Positions 9,331-22,657 are shown, numbered from the stretch's first letter. The stretch is DNA of 64,000 nucleotides from Sambucus nigra (GCA_949130495.1 OX422218.1:42168651-42232650); one strand, 5' to 3'. Numbers and translations: made by a program. The notes: a model not told the origin generated them from the letters alone.

Positions 9331-12300
9331 ATGCCGCCTAAGAGAGGTCGCCCCGCGAGACGCAATAGAGATGTAGAAGAGGATGTTGGTCCTCCACCGC
9401 CCCAAGGAACTTTTAATGCTGCGGACATGGCCAATATCGTGGCTCATGAAGTTAATGCTGCTATCACCGGAGTAGCTCAACAGATGCCAACAGCTCAACA
9501 ACTGGCACAGGATGCTCAAGCACCTACGGGACCCTCTCTGTGGGAAAGAGTAAGGGAGTCCTTTTTAAAGGGCCATCCCCCAGAGTTTGACGGAGGCTCT
9601 GATGTTGTTCAAGCAAATCAATGGAAGAAGGATATGCAACGCCATTTGCGAATGGTGGATTATAGTGAGGAAAAGAAGCAGGTCCTTTATACTTTCAAGT
9701 TGGTTGGGGCAGCGTTACATTGGTGGGAGTCGATGACTACGCCAGAACAGAGGGATACTATGTCCATTACTGATTTCTGGGTTTTGTACGATCGAAAATA
9801 TTTTCCTCCCGCGATTCAGAGGGAGATGAGGAGGAAACTTCAAGATCTAGTTCAGGGAGAACGATCGGTTGCCGAGTACGAGGAGGAGTTTACCCGGCTA
9901 GCTAGTTTTATGCCGGAGGAGGTGACTCCGGAGGAAAGAAAAGTCTCTAAATTCATGGGAGGTCTAAACTGGAGAATCCGACAGCATTTGTTGGGTAATC
10001 CGACTTTACAAACTTTTGGTGAAGTGATGAATGCGGCATTGATTCACTGTCAGAAGCTTCGCTTGTTTATTCAGAATAGCAAGAAAGCTTCAGGAATGGG
10101 GCAAGTAGGGAAGCCCGGGGTGAGTGGGAATGGAGGAGGAGCCTTTCCTTCGTCCCAACCTGCGGGTAATAAGCCACGAGATAAGGATCCCCAGCAGGGG
10201 GATGGGTCGAAAAGGCAACGCTCTGGAGGGTTTAATGTTAGTGGAAATGCTAACAGGCAAGGTCAGGGTACCGTACCACAGAATGCGGGTCGGGGTGGCC
10301 AGGGAGGTAGGGGACAACTGGGCCAAGGTTTCGGGAAGTTTAGAAATAACCGAGGTCGAGGTCAGGAGAATATGGTGGGGAAATGTTTCCAATGTGGAGA
10401 AGCTGGTCATTTTAAGAGAGATTGTCCTCAGGTGATTGGGGGACAACCTCCACGAGTTCCTCAGCAGCCTTATGTGCAGTTCCCTCCACAAGCACCGAAT
10501 CCAGTTGTCCCTCTGCAGCAGGGTCAACTACAGTATGGGAGAGTCTACCACATTCAGGATGCTATGCTTCCTCCTATTCAGCCAGCGCCGCCAGCTATAG
10601 AGGGTAAGTTCCTTATTCAGGGACACATGGGTCGCGTTCTGTTTGATACGGGTGCGACACATTCTTTTATTTCCAGAAGTTTTGCTCAGTCCACAGAGTT
10701 GATAAAATCTGCGAAAAGTACCTTTACTAGTGTGGAGTCCTCTATGGGTGACGGTTCCCTTATTTTCTTTGATTGCAAACATATAGGGATCACTCTTGGT
10801 AATTTGTGTTTTGAGGCCGACTTACTCGTCCTAGATATGGTCGGGTATGATGTTAATTTGGGCATGGATTGGCTTGTTAAATATAATGCTATAGTTAATT
10901 GTTACGGGAAGAGTATAGTCTTCGCCGTTCCGGGACAGGATATGTTCCTGGTGGTTATGCCTCATTTAGAGGGAGATTCGGGTACTTATTTATACTGTAT
11001 TGCGGAAGAGAATTCTCGGGATGTAGTTGTTCCCTTAGATTCTATTCCTATTGTTCGTGATTTTAAGGACGTTTTCCGGGAGTTACCGGGTTTGCCTCCT
11101 AGTAGAGAGATTGAGTTTGTTATTGATTTAGAGCCGGGAACTCGACCGATTGCGCGAACTCCTTATCGTATGGCTCCTGTGGAGATGAGGGAGCTACGAG
11201 ATCAGATTCAGTAGTTGTTGGAACAGGGGTTCATCAGGCTTAGAACATCGCCGTGGGGTGCTCTTGTGTTATTCGTGAAGAAAAGAGATGGTTCTCTCCG
11301 GTTGTGTGTTGACTATAGAGAGTTGAATAAAGTCACCATCCGGAATAAATACCCTTTGCCTCGCATAGATGACTTGTTTGATCAGCTCAGGGGAGCAACC
11401 TACTTCTCTAAGATAGATTTGAGAACGGGGTATCATCAGTTGAGGATACGGGAGCAAGATCTATCCAAGACTGCTTTTGTAATGAGGTACAGGTCTTATG
11501 AGTTTTTGGTTATGCCTTTTAGGCTAACCAATGCCCCTGCGGTATTCATGGACCTTATGAATAGGGTATTTCGGCACTTCCTGGACCGATTTCTTATCGT
11601 GTTTATTGATGACATCTTTGTGTATTCTCAAACGAAAGATGACCATGCTACTCTTCTGGGGTTGGTCCTGCAAAGGTTAAGGGATCACCAACTGTATGCT
11701 AAGTTTGAGAAGTGTGGTTTTTGGTTGCGGGAAGTGCAGTTTTTGGGTCATGTTGTGACTTCGCAAGGTATATCGGTAGACCCAAGTAAAGTTGTTGCGG
11801 TGAGGGAGTGGGGTCAGCCCACGACACCTACCGAGATACGCAGTTTCCTGGGTTTGGCGATTTATTACCATCGATTTATCAAGGGATTTTCTAAGATTGC
11901 AAGTCCGTTGATAAATTTGACCCCGAAAGGGGTTAGGTTTGTGTGGGATGACGCCTGTGAAGCTGCGTTCGACGAGCTTAAAGATAGATTGACTTCGGCT
12001 CCGGTCCTCGCTTTACCTAAGCCGGGGTTGGAATATTTAGTCTTCACCGATGCATCTCTATAGGGTTTGGGAGGTGTGCTTCAACAGGAGCGACAAGCTA
12101 TTGCATATGCTTCTAGGAAACTCAAACCTCATGAAAGAAATTACCCGGTGCATGACTTAGAATTAGCCACCGTTGTCTTTGCCTTAAAGATTTGGAGGCA
12201 CTATCTTCTTGGGGAGAAGTTTAGTCTTTTCATGGACCATAAGTCATTGCAATATTTATTTTCTCAGAAATATTTGAATATGCGGCAGCGAAGATGGTTG

Positions 12301-14025
12301 GAGTTCGTGAAAGATTATCAATTTGATATTCATTATCATCCGGGCAAGGCGAACGTGGTGGCGGATGCCTTGAGTAGGAAACCCGAGGGAGAATTAGCTG
12401 ATGTGTGGAAAGCTAAATGGAAGGAACTCAGTCATGAGGATGCGGTTGCTAGGGCGTTTATGTCCGTGATGACCGTTACTCCGACGATTGTTGCAAGAGT
12501 TGTGGAAGCCCAAGGCAGAGATAAAGAATGTCAAGATCGTATTCGCCGATTATTGACTGGGGGAGCGGAGTCCTACTCGGTAAGTTCTGAGGGTGGATTG
12601 CGCTTTCATGGAAGGCTTATTGTTCCGGAGGATGGATATTTGCGATGGGCTGTGATGGCGGAATCTCACGGCTCTAAATTTTCGGTGCATCCGGGAAATG
12701 ATAAAATGTATCAAGATATGCACCGTCAATATTGGTGGCCGGGTATGAAACGAGATATTTCAGAGTTTGTATCTCGATGCACTACTTGTCAGTTAGTGAA
12801 GGTTGATCATCAGCTACCGGCAGGTTTGTTGCAACCGTTAGAAATTCCTGTTTGGAAATGGGAGAGCATTTCAATGGATTTTATCACCGGCTTGCCAACG
12901 TCACAAAAGGGTCACGATTCTATTTGGGTGATCGTGGATCGCTTGACAAAGTCGGAGGACTTCCTTCCCGTTCGAATCGATTATGATACCGCTCGTTACG
13001 CTCGGTTGTTCATCGAAGAGATTGTTAGATTGCATGGGGTGCCCTTGAATATAGTTTCCGAAAGAGATAAGATCTTTGTTTCCCACTTTCGGCAAAGTTT
13101 CCGAGAGTCCATGGGAACCGAATTGAAATTAATTACTTCTTATCATCCTCAAACAAATGGCCAGACCGAAAGGGTTAACCAAATGTTGGAGGATATGCTT
13201 CGAATGTGCATGCTTGATTTTAAGGGTAGTTGGGAACAATATCTCCCTTTGGTTGAATTTTCTTATCATATCTCATACCAGTTCACTATTGGGATGACGC
13301 CCTATGAAGCCTTGTATGGTAGGCCTTGTAGATCCCCTACTTGTTGGTTAGAAGTGGTAGATAGCAAGTTTCTCGGACCTGAAATGATTCGGGACACTTC
13401 TTCTAAGATCGAGCTTATTCGAAATCGTATTCGGATAGCCCAAGATAGGCAAAAGAGCTATTCCGATACGGGAAGAAGGCATGTGGAGTTGGAAGTGGGA
13501 GACCAGGTGTTGGTACGGGTGTCGCCTATGAAAGGCGTTAAGCGTTTCGGAAAGAAAGGGAAGCTTGCACCACGTTTCGTTGGGCCTTTTCCTGTACTTG
13601 CTAAGGTAGGCCCAGTGGCGTATCAAATTTCCCTACCGGAACCTTTACAGCAAAATCACGATGTTTTCCACATCTCCTCTTTGAAGAAGTATAAGAGGTG
13701 TGATGGTGCCCTTTGGCCCATTCCTTTCGAGGATATAGAGTTACTACCCGATGTTTCTTATGAAGAACAACCAGTGGCCATATTGGAGCATGGGGAACGT
13801 AGATTGAGATATCGTGTGGTGCCCTTGGTTAGAGTGCAATGGAGTCATCACAGTTTCGAGGAATATACTTGGGAGCGTGAGGACGATATGCGGGATAAGT
13901 ATCCGCATCTCTTTATCCAAGGTACGCTTGAATTTTGGGGGCAAAATTCCCTCATAAGGGGGGGAGTATGTAACAACCCTCGCTTTTGGGAGCCCATTTT
14001 TATATTTATTTGCTATGTTGAGTAG
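9331..14025 (+). pseudogene. gag-pol: Element A Gag-Pol polyprotein with chromodomain (two amber stops)
   Basis: One frame encodes the element's Gag and Pol. The start at 9331 (MPPKRGRPARRNRD) follows TTCATCTCAG, and its relative in E starts with the same MPPKR. Gag has a conserved LHWWESM block and a CCHC knuckle, CFQCGEAGHFKRDC (10384-10425). The protease site DTGA is at 10645. The RT has [12 protein letters not shown] and FIDD (Asp codons 11608-11613). RNase H has FTDAS and NVVADALSR. Integrase has the zinc-binding HPGNDK...CTTCQLVK region, then SMDFITG and QTER, and the chromodomain ends in TWEREDDMRDKYPHLF. Two in-frame TAGs, at 11212 and 12061, lie where relatives carry glutamine or read through. 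The usual integrase SDRD reads SERD (GAA, 13060-13062), changing the second catalytic Asp. The frame runs past the polypurine tract into the LTR, so the original stop is also lost. Confidence 0.93.
13956..13966 (+). other. Polypurine tract, element A
   Basis: AAGGGGGGGAG immediately before TATG at the start of the 3' LTR. It is the plus-strand primer site, just after a sequence resembling the AATTTYGGGGVCRAAATT motif seen at the same place in E and B. Confidence 0.9.
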
Positions 14026-16697
14026 TTGCTTATATAAAATACCGGATGTGGGTAAGTATTAATTTGATGAAATAAGTTAATATTTACAATTAAGTTGCAT
14101 TATTACCATGTGGGTAAGTGATTTTTACCATGTGGTGTTCTATTTTGTCATGAAAATTAAAATGGAAATTTGAATTAAAATGGAATCAGAACTCAAAATG
14201 GTTTATAAAATTTCGAAATGATAATTTGGAGGGTATAGTTAGTTCCGGGAGGTGCGAGACAGTCAAAATGTGTGCCATATTGTATTTTGGGATTTTGGGC
14301 ACTTTTGACTCGTTTTGGCATATTGCGTATTAGAAATTAACTATTGCGGTATTATCACTTAAAGGTTGGAGACTTTTAATTTAAGCCATGTTTTAAGTCT
14401 TCCCCCAAGCCTTTCATTTCCTCTTATTTGCCCTAAGTGTTCTAGCCCTAAGAGTGACAGTGAGAGTGGAAGATTGGAGAGAAAAGAGAGAGATCTCGAA
14501 GATTTGTGTTTGATCTTGCTTTCTTCTTCAACCAAGACTGAAATTGAAGCCCCAAGGCAAGTTTTCTACTTGCTATTATATGGTTTAAGATGAATAATTA
14601 GTATGGATTGTTATGTATAGTTTTGATGTTATATAATTGTGGTTTTGGGTTGGATTTATGGGTATCAACATCCTTGATAGAGTTAGATTGTTGATTGAGG
14701 TGGAAAAACGTTGTTGGGAGCATTTATGATCTTTGAGTATCATTAAATGTTGTTGGTTGATTTTGGGGTTGGTTATTGATTTTTGGGTTTAGAAAAAAAT
14801 TGTAGAGAAAGGTCTAGGTCTGCTATGACCGGTCGACCGCGTCTCTCAGACAGGTCGACCGGGCCTTCGGAAGAGGGCTCACTGCTTTCTTTCAAAGGCA
14901 TGAATTTAAGGCACGGTCGACCGCGAGTCCCCGGCAGGTCGACTGGCTCGTCCGAAATGAGTTTTCTGCTTTTCAGTATAAGCCAAAATTTGAGACGCGG
15001 TCAACCGCGGTCTTGGGACCGGTCGATCGGTCCCCTGTTTTTCTTACCCAATTTCCTACTTTTGTTTTTAAGCCTTTTCTTCCCCTAGGAACTTAGGACC
15101 CTTCTTGAATGAAGTAAACCTTGGCTTTTAGAGTCCTAGTGGAGTTGGTTTTCACCCTAGTGTTGAATGCGTTTCACTTGGGGTTAAGTCCGGGGGAGGG
15201 GTTGTCCTAAGTGATGTTAAGGCATCACTTTTCTTTGTGCATCCAAATAATATGGATGGGAATTGTAGGCCCATACTTGGAGACTTTAGGGGCTTGATAT
15301 GAGGCAGGTAAGACCTTAAGCTCGGGAGACTAATATGATTCTTTAGAGATTTATTCGAGGCATAACCTAGGATGATAATAAATTAATTATCCTATGACAA
15401 CTGTTTCAAACAAATGAAACATGTAAATGTTAATAAAACGGAAAAGTGTGGTTTTTATGGTAAATGCTAATTTACTTAAACACACCTCTCTGAATGCTAT
15501 CATAAGGGAAGCTCGCGCATGAGGTGATGTTCCTTGACTAGTGAATGCAGGGAGACTATAGTCCTCGGCAATATGCGGGTTTATTATATATATTTTCTGC
15601 GCTAGTGAAGTAATTCCGGGTGTAGTTATGACTCACTCGCAGGCATATGGCCACTTCCCGACGTGCGTTAGGTACCCAGGCTGCCTTGTTTGATGGTCCC
15701 CTGGAAGATGATAGTCATTTAGGGGCGCGCCCAGTGGGGAAACTCGTAGGGGCGGTCTTAGAATCGTTATATGTATAAGAATATGACTTTTCTAAACTCA
15801 AGTGGGACTTGAGGGTTGTATAATTTCCACTAAATGATAGTATGATAATTACATTCCTGCTAAGGAATGGGAATGGGAATAAAATGAGAAAATAATGATT
15901 AGTGTATTCCTGTTAAGGAATGGAAACTGGGTTAAAGTGGAAATTGGTGAATAGAAGCTTTTAATTTAATCATTGCATCATCTCCTTTTCCGACATAGTT
16001 TATTTAACCATGTCATGTTAGTTGTCTTATTAATATTTATGCTTAAATTGTTAGATTCTGCTTTACATTGTCATGATTAACTGTTCATATCTAGCATGCT
16101 TTTTGTTCATCTGGGAACTATATATAAACCGGGTTCTGACCCGTTCATTTTCCTCTATGTTGTGCTTGTTATTGTATCCGCCCAGGTGCTCCTCCGCAAG
16201 GACGCCCGTGTTGATATTCCTACTCTTTTGCTTTTAAAGGAGCTGTATGAAATTGCGGATATTACAGGATGTTTTGTTAGACGCCGTCATTCTTTTGATA
16301 TCTAGTTATGATCGGGTCTGTCACTCGGGCGAGTGGGCGAATCTTGTATTTGTATAATGAATGTAAAACATAATACGTAACTGTTGTACCTACTTTTGTG
16401 TAGCTGTGGACCGACAGCATATTCGGTTCTCCCCTTGTATATTGTGGTTTTAGACGTATATTAATTATGTTTATTTGAATTCCACTATTGTTCTAAAATG
16501 GGTTGCTTAAATTGTTTTTCTTAACTTAACTTTTAATTTCATAAATTGTTTTGACAACCCGTTTTCTGAATTATTGGGTGGTTTTCTCGGTTACTCTTAC
16601 TATATCTGTGGTGCTGAGAATGATTTCCGTCCATGACTACCGTATATGTCGGAGTATCGGGCTGGCCACCCCTTATTTCGGAGTACGGGTTGTCACA
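13969..16697 (+). repeat. Element A 3' LTR
   Basis: A 2729-bp copy of the 5' LTR, running from TGTAACAACCC to TTGTCACA, followed by GAAGT. It carries the palindrome cluster (14827-15034), the TATA-like box near 16129 and the AGGTGCTCC block near 16185. Differences from the 5' LTR are mostly single substitutions. Confidence 0.93.
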
Positions 16698-16841
16698 GAA
16701 GTATCAAAGGGTTCTTCTGGATTGAACAAGTGCGATAATCACCGAAGAATTGTAAGCTTAAATACTAATAGCAAGAAATATGAGTGCCCTCCTCATAGTT
16801 CATTACTTGATGATGGAGACGAAGGGCTTTCTATTTCATAA
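16698..16841 (+). pseudogene. Right part of the exon-like frame split by element A
   Basis: Beginning with the second TSD copy, the frame reads EVSKGSSGLNKCDNHRRIV..., stays open for 47 codons and ends at TAA (16839-16841) after DDGDEGLSIS. It is in phase with 6362-6411 once one TSD copy is discounted. Serine, lysine and acidic residues are common and no repeat or domain is recognised. It looks like the C-terminal exon of a gene, or of an older transposon gene, interrupted by element A. The TAA would be the natural end. Confidence 0.45.
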
Positions 16842-16940
16842 TGTGGATAATGAAAGGCCCTGCTAAAGAACCGCTTATAATTAGTTAGGACTATTAATTT
16901 TCTTTTACTTTTCTCAGAATGTCATGCTACACACAGTTTA

Positions 16941-19256
16941 TGTGATAACCCGGATATAATTAAGATAAATTATATTTAAATCATGCTTATCTTATGTGAT
17001 ATAAATAATTTGTTATTACTATATCTAATGTTAAGCGAGCATTGTTAGTATAATCCTACTTTCATAAATCTTGAAATGTTGAATTATTTCCAAACATAAG
17101 ATTTTGTTATTTTCGGTAGAAATGTTCCTGTTCAAGACAAGTTTTGACCCTTATCAAATTACAAATGACTTGAGGTGAAAACTATATAGTTGTAGACATG
17201 TGAGTTAGGGTTCTAACACAATAAACGGTGCATCAAACGGATGTCCAAGCAAGAAGTTAGGCCGAATTTACGAACAAGGGGCAAATCTTTCCTTTCCCTT
17301 TAAGTGGAAAATTGTCTTTTAGTAAACCATGTGTTTTAATATGATTGGATGGAAAGGAGGCGTAACTTTTTTGACTTAAAACTCGTCTTTTAACTTATTT
17401 CTTCAGCAAATATATCCCTACGTTCAGTTTTGAGAGATTTAAGCTTAAGGAAAGAGAAGTAGAAGCTAAGGAAGAAAGGGTTACAAGGAAAAGCTAGGAA
17501 AACTATTCCAAGAAAATCCTTAAGGTGTTTCCAAGGTAAAATTATTTGTCAATATTGTTTTAATCTTGTACTATAATTATTTCAAAGTATATAAATCGTG
17601 AAGTATTGATTAAAATTCCATCCTCCTTTTTGATAATATGCATTGGTTCATATGTGAGATAAGTGGTGTTATAGGTCATATTGCTTTGTACTGAAACCCT
17701 TTGTATTCAAACTGGCATATCTCTTTGTGTGCTTACTGGAATTCAGAAATTCCAATTGGATATGAAAATAAGGTCACATATTTATATGATATCCGACAAT
17801 TAGAATTTAAATCCTTATGGTTAGGCCTTAGTGAGGGTTGCAAGTTGGTATATAGTTGTCGTTTGTATATTTCATTTCGGTATCCCTTGAATTTGGTCAA
17901 GATTTTGAGATAGCAAATGAAGTCCAAATATTATGAAACTTTAATTATGTACTATTGCGTATGTATACTGAATGTGTATTGAAAATAATATAAAGTTATT
18001 TTGTAGAAAAATTATGAAAATTCTTGGAAGTTGAAGGAACAATAGAGGAGTTTGTAGGCCAAATTTTTTGCGTTGTAAAGAAATGGTCATAACTTGATCT
18101 AGGAAGCTTGAAACATTACACCGTCACTTGTAATGGAAATTATATTCAGATATGTTTTCATATTGATAAGCTTGGACACCTGTATGTGTACTATTTATGA
18201 AAATGGGATGGTTAAGTATAGAGGACAATAAATTGAGGCCATACAGGATACCCCCAAGGGTATTTTGAGTACATGTTTAGTGTGTATATACATTGAGAAG
18301 TATACTTTTATGTTTACTTAATTTTAGTTATAAATTCCTTTAAAGATATTTTCAATGGTTGAATGTTCATAAGCTTATCAACATATATAACATTGTTTCG
18401 TCGTTACACATGTTTCACGAAATGTCATTTGAGTAGAATTATATTGTTGTTGTTTAGTCATTTAAAGTTACATAGATATATTAAAATAATATTTATGATT
18501 GAGATTCAGTACTGATTTAGTTGGATTAACAGGTGTAAGGTCAAGTCAACCAATTTCAGCCCCACCGGAGGGAAACGTGAATACATAGTTGACAACCCAA
18601 GGTCAGTGTACTTACTGAGTTGATTTTGGATATGATGTATATGTATTTATATGTTGAGATGATATGGCTTATTTAAAACCCAAGAGATGTTTTGGCTTAT
18701 TAAAAGACAAGAGATGTTGAGATGTTATAGCTTTATAAAAGTCAGGATACGTTGAGTTGTTATGCAATTCAGCAGATGTTACGTTATTAAAACCTATGGA
18801 TATGATTATTGCCTACGGGGAGGAGATGTGAGGTTTACTAACTCCGGATATGTATATGTCCTAATTTTGCCCAGAGATGGATATATTAATATGTGGAGAT
18901 GTTAATATAGTACTTTTACTATACAGAGATGTAGTACATTCACTGAGTTTTTAAACTCATGGTTTTATATGTTTACATTTTCAGGTTTTGAAGCTGCCAC
19001 TGCCAAGTCTAGGATGTTGAGTGAATAGTAGTATTGTCTCATCAGTTGTTTTGTACACTGTACTAGTTGTAATTAAGTTAAATGGTATGGGAGTTATGTT
19101 AAAATTATGTCTCCTTAAAACGATTGTATTTTTAATATACCGCATTTTAACCTTGAAGTTTGTTTTAATGTGTATTACCAAATAAAAAAAATAAATAATA
19201 AGTGTGGTTTGTGAACTATTGAGTTAATTATATCCTAATGGGGTTAGGGGGTGACA
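16941..19256 (+). repeat. Element B 5' LTR
   Basis: It runs from TGTGATAACCCGGATATAAT to GGGGGTGACA. It shares no obvious sequence with A, C or E beyond the termini. A CAGGTGTAAGGTC stretch near 18530 may correspond to the AGGTG block of the other LTRs. The LTR is AT-rich with no credible ORF and lacks the TCGA palindrome cluster. Confidence 0.88.
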
Positions 19257-19259
19257 AAT

Positions 19260-19271
19260 TGGTATCAAAGC
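19260..19271 (+). other. Primer-binding site, element B
   Basis: TGGTATCAAAGC, three bases after the LTR end. It differs from the standard TGGTATCAGAGC by one G-to-A change. Confidence 0.85.
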
Positions 19272-19386
19272 TTTTGGTTTTTATATTCTGGGGTTAGAGA
19301 GTCTAGATGTGGCAGTGGCAGAAATAGTGTGGTGTGGGTCATTTATATTAACTTGTGGGAAATACTAACCATTATGTTAGAAATAA

Positions 19387-22300
19387 ATGTTGTATTCTTG
19401 TTTCTATAATTTTGGTACATATATTTCTACACCTATGGGGTATATGATGTTAATGGAGCGTGTGTATAAAAATTGTGTATTGTATGTGGGGGAGAGGGAG
19501 TTGACCATCGATTTAATTCCACTAGATATTCGAGATTTTGATATTATCTTGGGTATAGGCTGGTTATCTTCCAACCATGCATCGATTGACTATTTTTGCA
19601 AGGAGGTTACATTTAGTATGTCGGGGGAGGAAGAATTGAAATTTACTGAGGAAATTTTTAAATAAGGGTTGTCAAGGCTTTTTAGCATATATTGTGGACA
19701 CAAACAGGGAATTGCAAAAATTAAAAGATATCCTAGTAGTTAAGGATTTTGCAGATGTGTTCCTAGATGAATTTCCAGGATTGCCACCTAGCAGAGAGGT
19801 AGAGTTTACTATCGATTTAGTGCCTGGTACAGCTCCAGCTTCTATTTCTCCATATAGAATGGCACCTATGAAACTAAAGGAGTAAAAGGTTCAACTGCAA
19901 GATTTCTTAAACAGAGGTTTTATTCGACCCAGTGTATCACCATGGGGTGCTCCGGTATTATTTGTGAAAAAGAAAGATGGCACCATGCGACTTTGAATTG
20001 ATTATAGGCAGTTGAACAAGGTAACTATTCGAAATAAATACCCATTGCCTCGTATTGTTGATTTGTTTTATCAATTACAGGGTGCTAAAGTGTTTTCAAA
20101 ATTTGATTTGAGATCGGGTTATCATCAGTTAAGGGTGAGAGATTGTGACATTTCTAAAACAACTTGTCCTTCTTGCTATGGTCATTATGAATTTTTGGTA
20201 ATGCCATTTGGGTTAACAAATGCTCCTGCAGTGTTTATGGATTTAATGAATTGGGTATTTCATCCTTTCATAGATTCATTTGTAATTGTATTTATCGATG
20301 ATGTTTTGATATACTCACCTAGATAGGAGGAACATGAGAAGAACCTAAGAGTTGTATTGCAAGTTTTGCGAGATAGTAAATAATTTGCTAAGCTTAGCAA
20401 ATGTGAGTTTTGGTTGAATCAGGTAGTATTTTTGGGGCATGTTGTTTCGGGAGATGGAATTTATGTCGACTCTAAAAAGGCATAGGCAATTGTGCGATGG
20501 GAAAGACCAATAAATGTAACGGAGATAAGGAGTTTCCTAGGATTGGCTGGATATTATAGAAGATGCATAAACGGTTTTCATCTATAGCCTTACCGTTGAC
20601 TAAATTAACCCGAAAGGAAGTGAATTTTTTGTGGAGTGATGAATGTCAACACAGCTTTGAAAAATTGAAAAATAGGCTAGTATCAGCTCCAGTTCTCACT
20701 GTTCCATCGAGTGGAGAAGGTTTTGTGATTTATAATGACGCTTCACATCAGTGTCTGGGTTGTGTTTTCATGAAACATGGAAAAGTAATTTCTTATGCAT
20801 CTAGACAGTTGAAGACGCATGAACGTAATTATCCTACACACGATTTAGAAGTTGCGGCTATTGTTTTTGTTTTGAAATTATGGAGACATCGTTTATATCG
20901 AAAGATGAGTTAAATTTTCACAGACCATCAAAATTTCAAGTATTTATTTACACAGAGAGACTTGAATTTGAGGCAGAGGCATTGGATAAAGCTGATTAAA
21001 GACTATGATTGTACCATTCATCATCATCCTAGTAAGGCCAATGTAGTAGCAGATGATTTGAGTCAAAAATCATCGGGGATTATAGGTTGCATACAGTGTG
21101 CACGTGTGGGAAATATCCTTGACTTGGCATCGATGGGTATTGAGTTAAGTTTTTCAAAAAGGGGAGGCTTATTAGCACATGTCATAGTGAGACATTTATT
21201 GGAAGAACGCATAAGAAATTTGCAAGTCAGTAATCCATTCCTTGAGAACAAGAAACAAGATGTACTAGATGGTAAAGAAAGTGACTTTGAGATTAAGAAT
21301 GATGAATCGTTGCGTTATAAAAACAGGATTTGTGTACCTAATGATCCACCCTTAAAGAAGGATATATTGGAAGAGGAACATGGTTCTATTTACTCTATGC
21401 ATCCGGGAGGTACCAAAATGTACAAATATTTAAAAGAGTATTACTGGCTGAACAATATGAAACGTGAGATTGCAGAATTTGTAGCTAAATGTTTAGTATG
21501 CCATCAAGTGAAGGTGGAGCATCAGAAGCTGGCAGGATTATTGCCGTCATTGCCTATTTCGGAATGGAAGTGGGAGCATATAACGATGGATTTTATTACA
21601 GGATTACCACGATCACCAAAGGGGAATGATTCTATTTGGGTGATTGTAGATCGATTGACAAAGTCGGCCCATTTCTTCCAGTTAAGACCACCTACACTGT
21701 TGACAAGTATGCACGTATGTACGTTGATGAGATTATCCGTTTAAATGGAGCACCAGTGTCAATTGTATCAGATAGAGATCCAACTTTCACTTCTAAATTT
21801 TGGCCACGTTTACAAAATGCCATGGGCATAAGTTTGAAGTTCAACACTGCATTTCATCCCCAAACCGATGGACCGAAAGGACCATTCAAATTTTAGAAGA
21901 CATGTTACGATCTTATGTATTTGACTTCAAGGGTAGTTGGGATGATCATTTGCCATTGATGGAATTCTCGTATAATATAAGTTATCACTCCACCATTGGT
22001 ATGGCTCCGTATGAACCTTTATATGGGAGGAAATGTAGAATTCCTTTGTGTTGGGATGAAGTAGGTGAAAGGAAACTTTTGGGTCCTGAATTGGTAGATA
22101 TGACAACAGAAAAGATTAAAATGATTCGGGAACGGATAAAGATAGCGCAAAGCCGACAGAAATTTTATGCAGATAAAAGGAAGTATCCAATGGAATTTCA
22201 GAAGGGATTTTTTTTATTCCTACGTATTTCATAATGGAAAGGCGTTATGAGATTTGGGAAGAAGGGGAAACTAAGTCCAAGATATATTGGGCCATATGAG

Positions 22301-22619
22301 GTGTTGGAAAGATTCGGTAACCTGGCATATAGACTAGCATTACCTCCATATTTATCTCGTTTACATGATGTATTTCACGTATCTATGCTTCGTAAATATT
22401 TGGCAGATCCATCTCATCAGTTGAAAACATAACAAATTGAACTGAAGGAAGACTTGTCGTACATCGAGGAACCAATTGAAATTATTGATCGTAAGGAGCA
22501 AGTATTGAGAAATAAAGTTATTCCCCTAGTTAAAGTTATGTGGATGAGCCATCGTATTAAATAAGAAACTTGGGAAACGGAGGATAGCCTGAAGAAATAG
22601 CATCCCCATTTGTTTGGTA
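19387..22619 (+). pseudogene. pol: Element B Pol remnant (protease to chromodomain)
   Basis: Gag and the start of the protease are missing: only about 115 bases separate the primer site from the first protease-like codons. Recognisable in order are the C-terminal protease block IRDFDIILGIGWLSS, then RT from FPGLPPSREVEF through [22 protein letters not shown] and [10 protein letters not shown] (to about 20325). RNase H follows ([33 protein letters not shown]), then integrase ([39 protein letters not shown]) and an end resembling a chromodomain (LRNKVIPLVKVMW, HPHLF; 22500-22620). At least eight in-frame stops and several frameshifts (near 21660, 21880 and 22205) break it. The stops are of mixed type, as expected for old decay. 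Confidence 0.88.
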
Positions 22620-22657
22620 AGTGAACTTCATATTAAATTTCGGGGACGAAATTTTCT

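Larger units (their letters stand above)
6412..16697 (+). mobile_element. Element A: complete Ty3/gypsy chromovirus (Tekay type)
   Basis: A 10,286-bp element with two LTRs (6412-9151 and 13969-16697), a primer-binding site matching initiator Met tRNA, one Gag-Pol reading frame ending in a chromodomain, and a polypurine tract. Domain order (protease, RT, RNase H, integrase, chromodomain), LTRs over 2.7 kb and the form of the chromodomain point to the Tekay (Del) clade. Over the first 350 bases the LTRs differ by about 3% by eye, so it is the youngest insertion here. It is not autonomous as read: two amber codons interrupt the frame and a catalytic integrase residue is changed. Confidence 0.95.
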
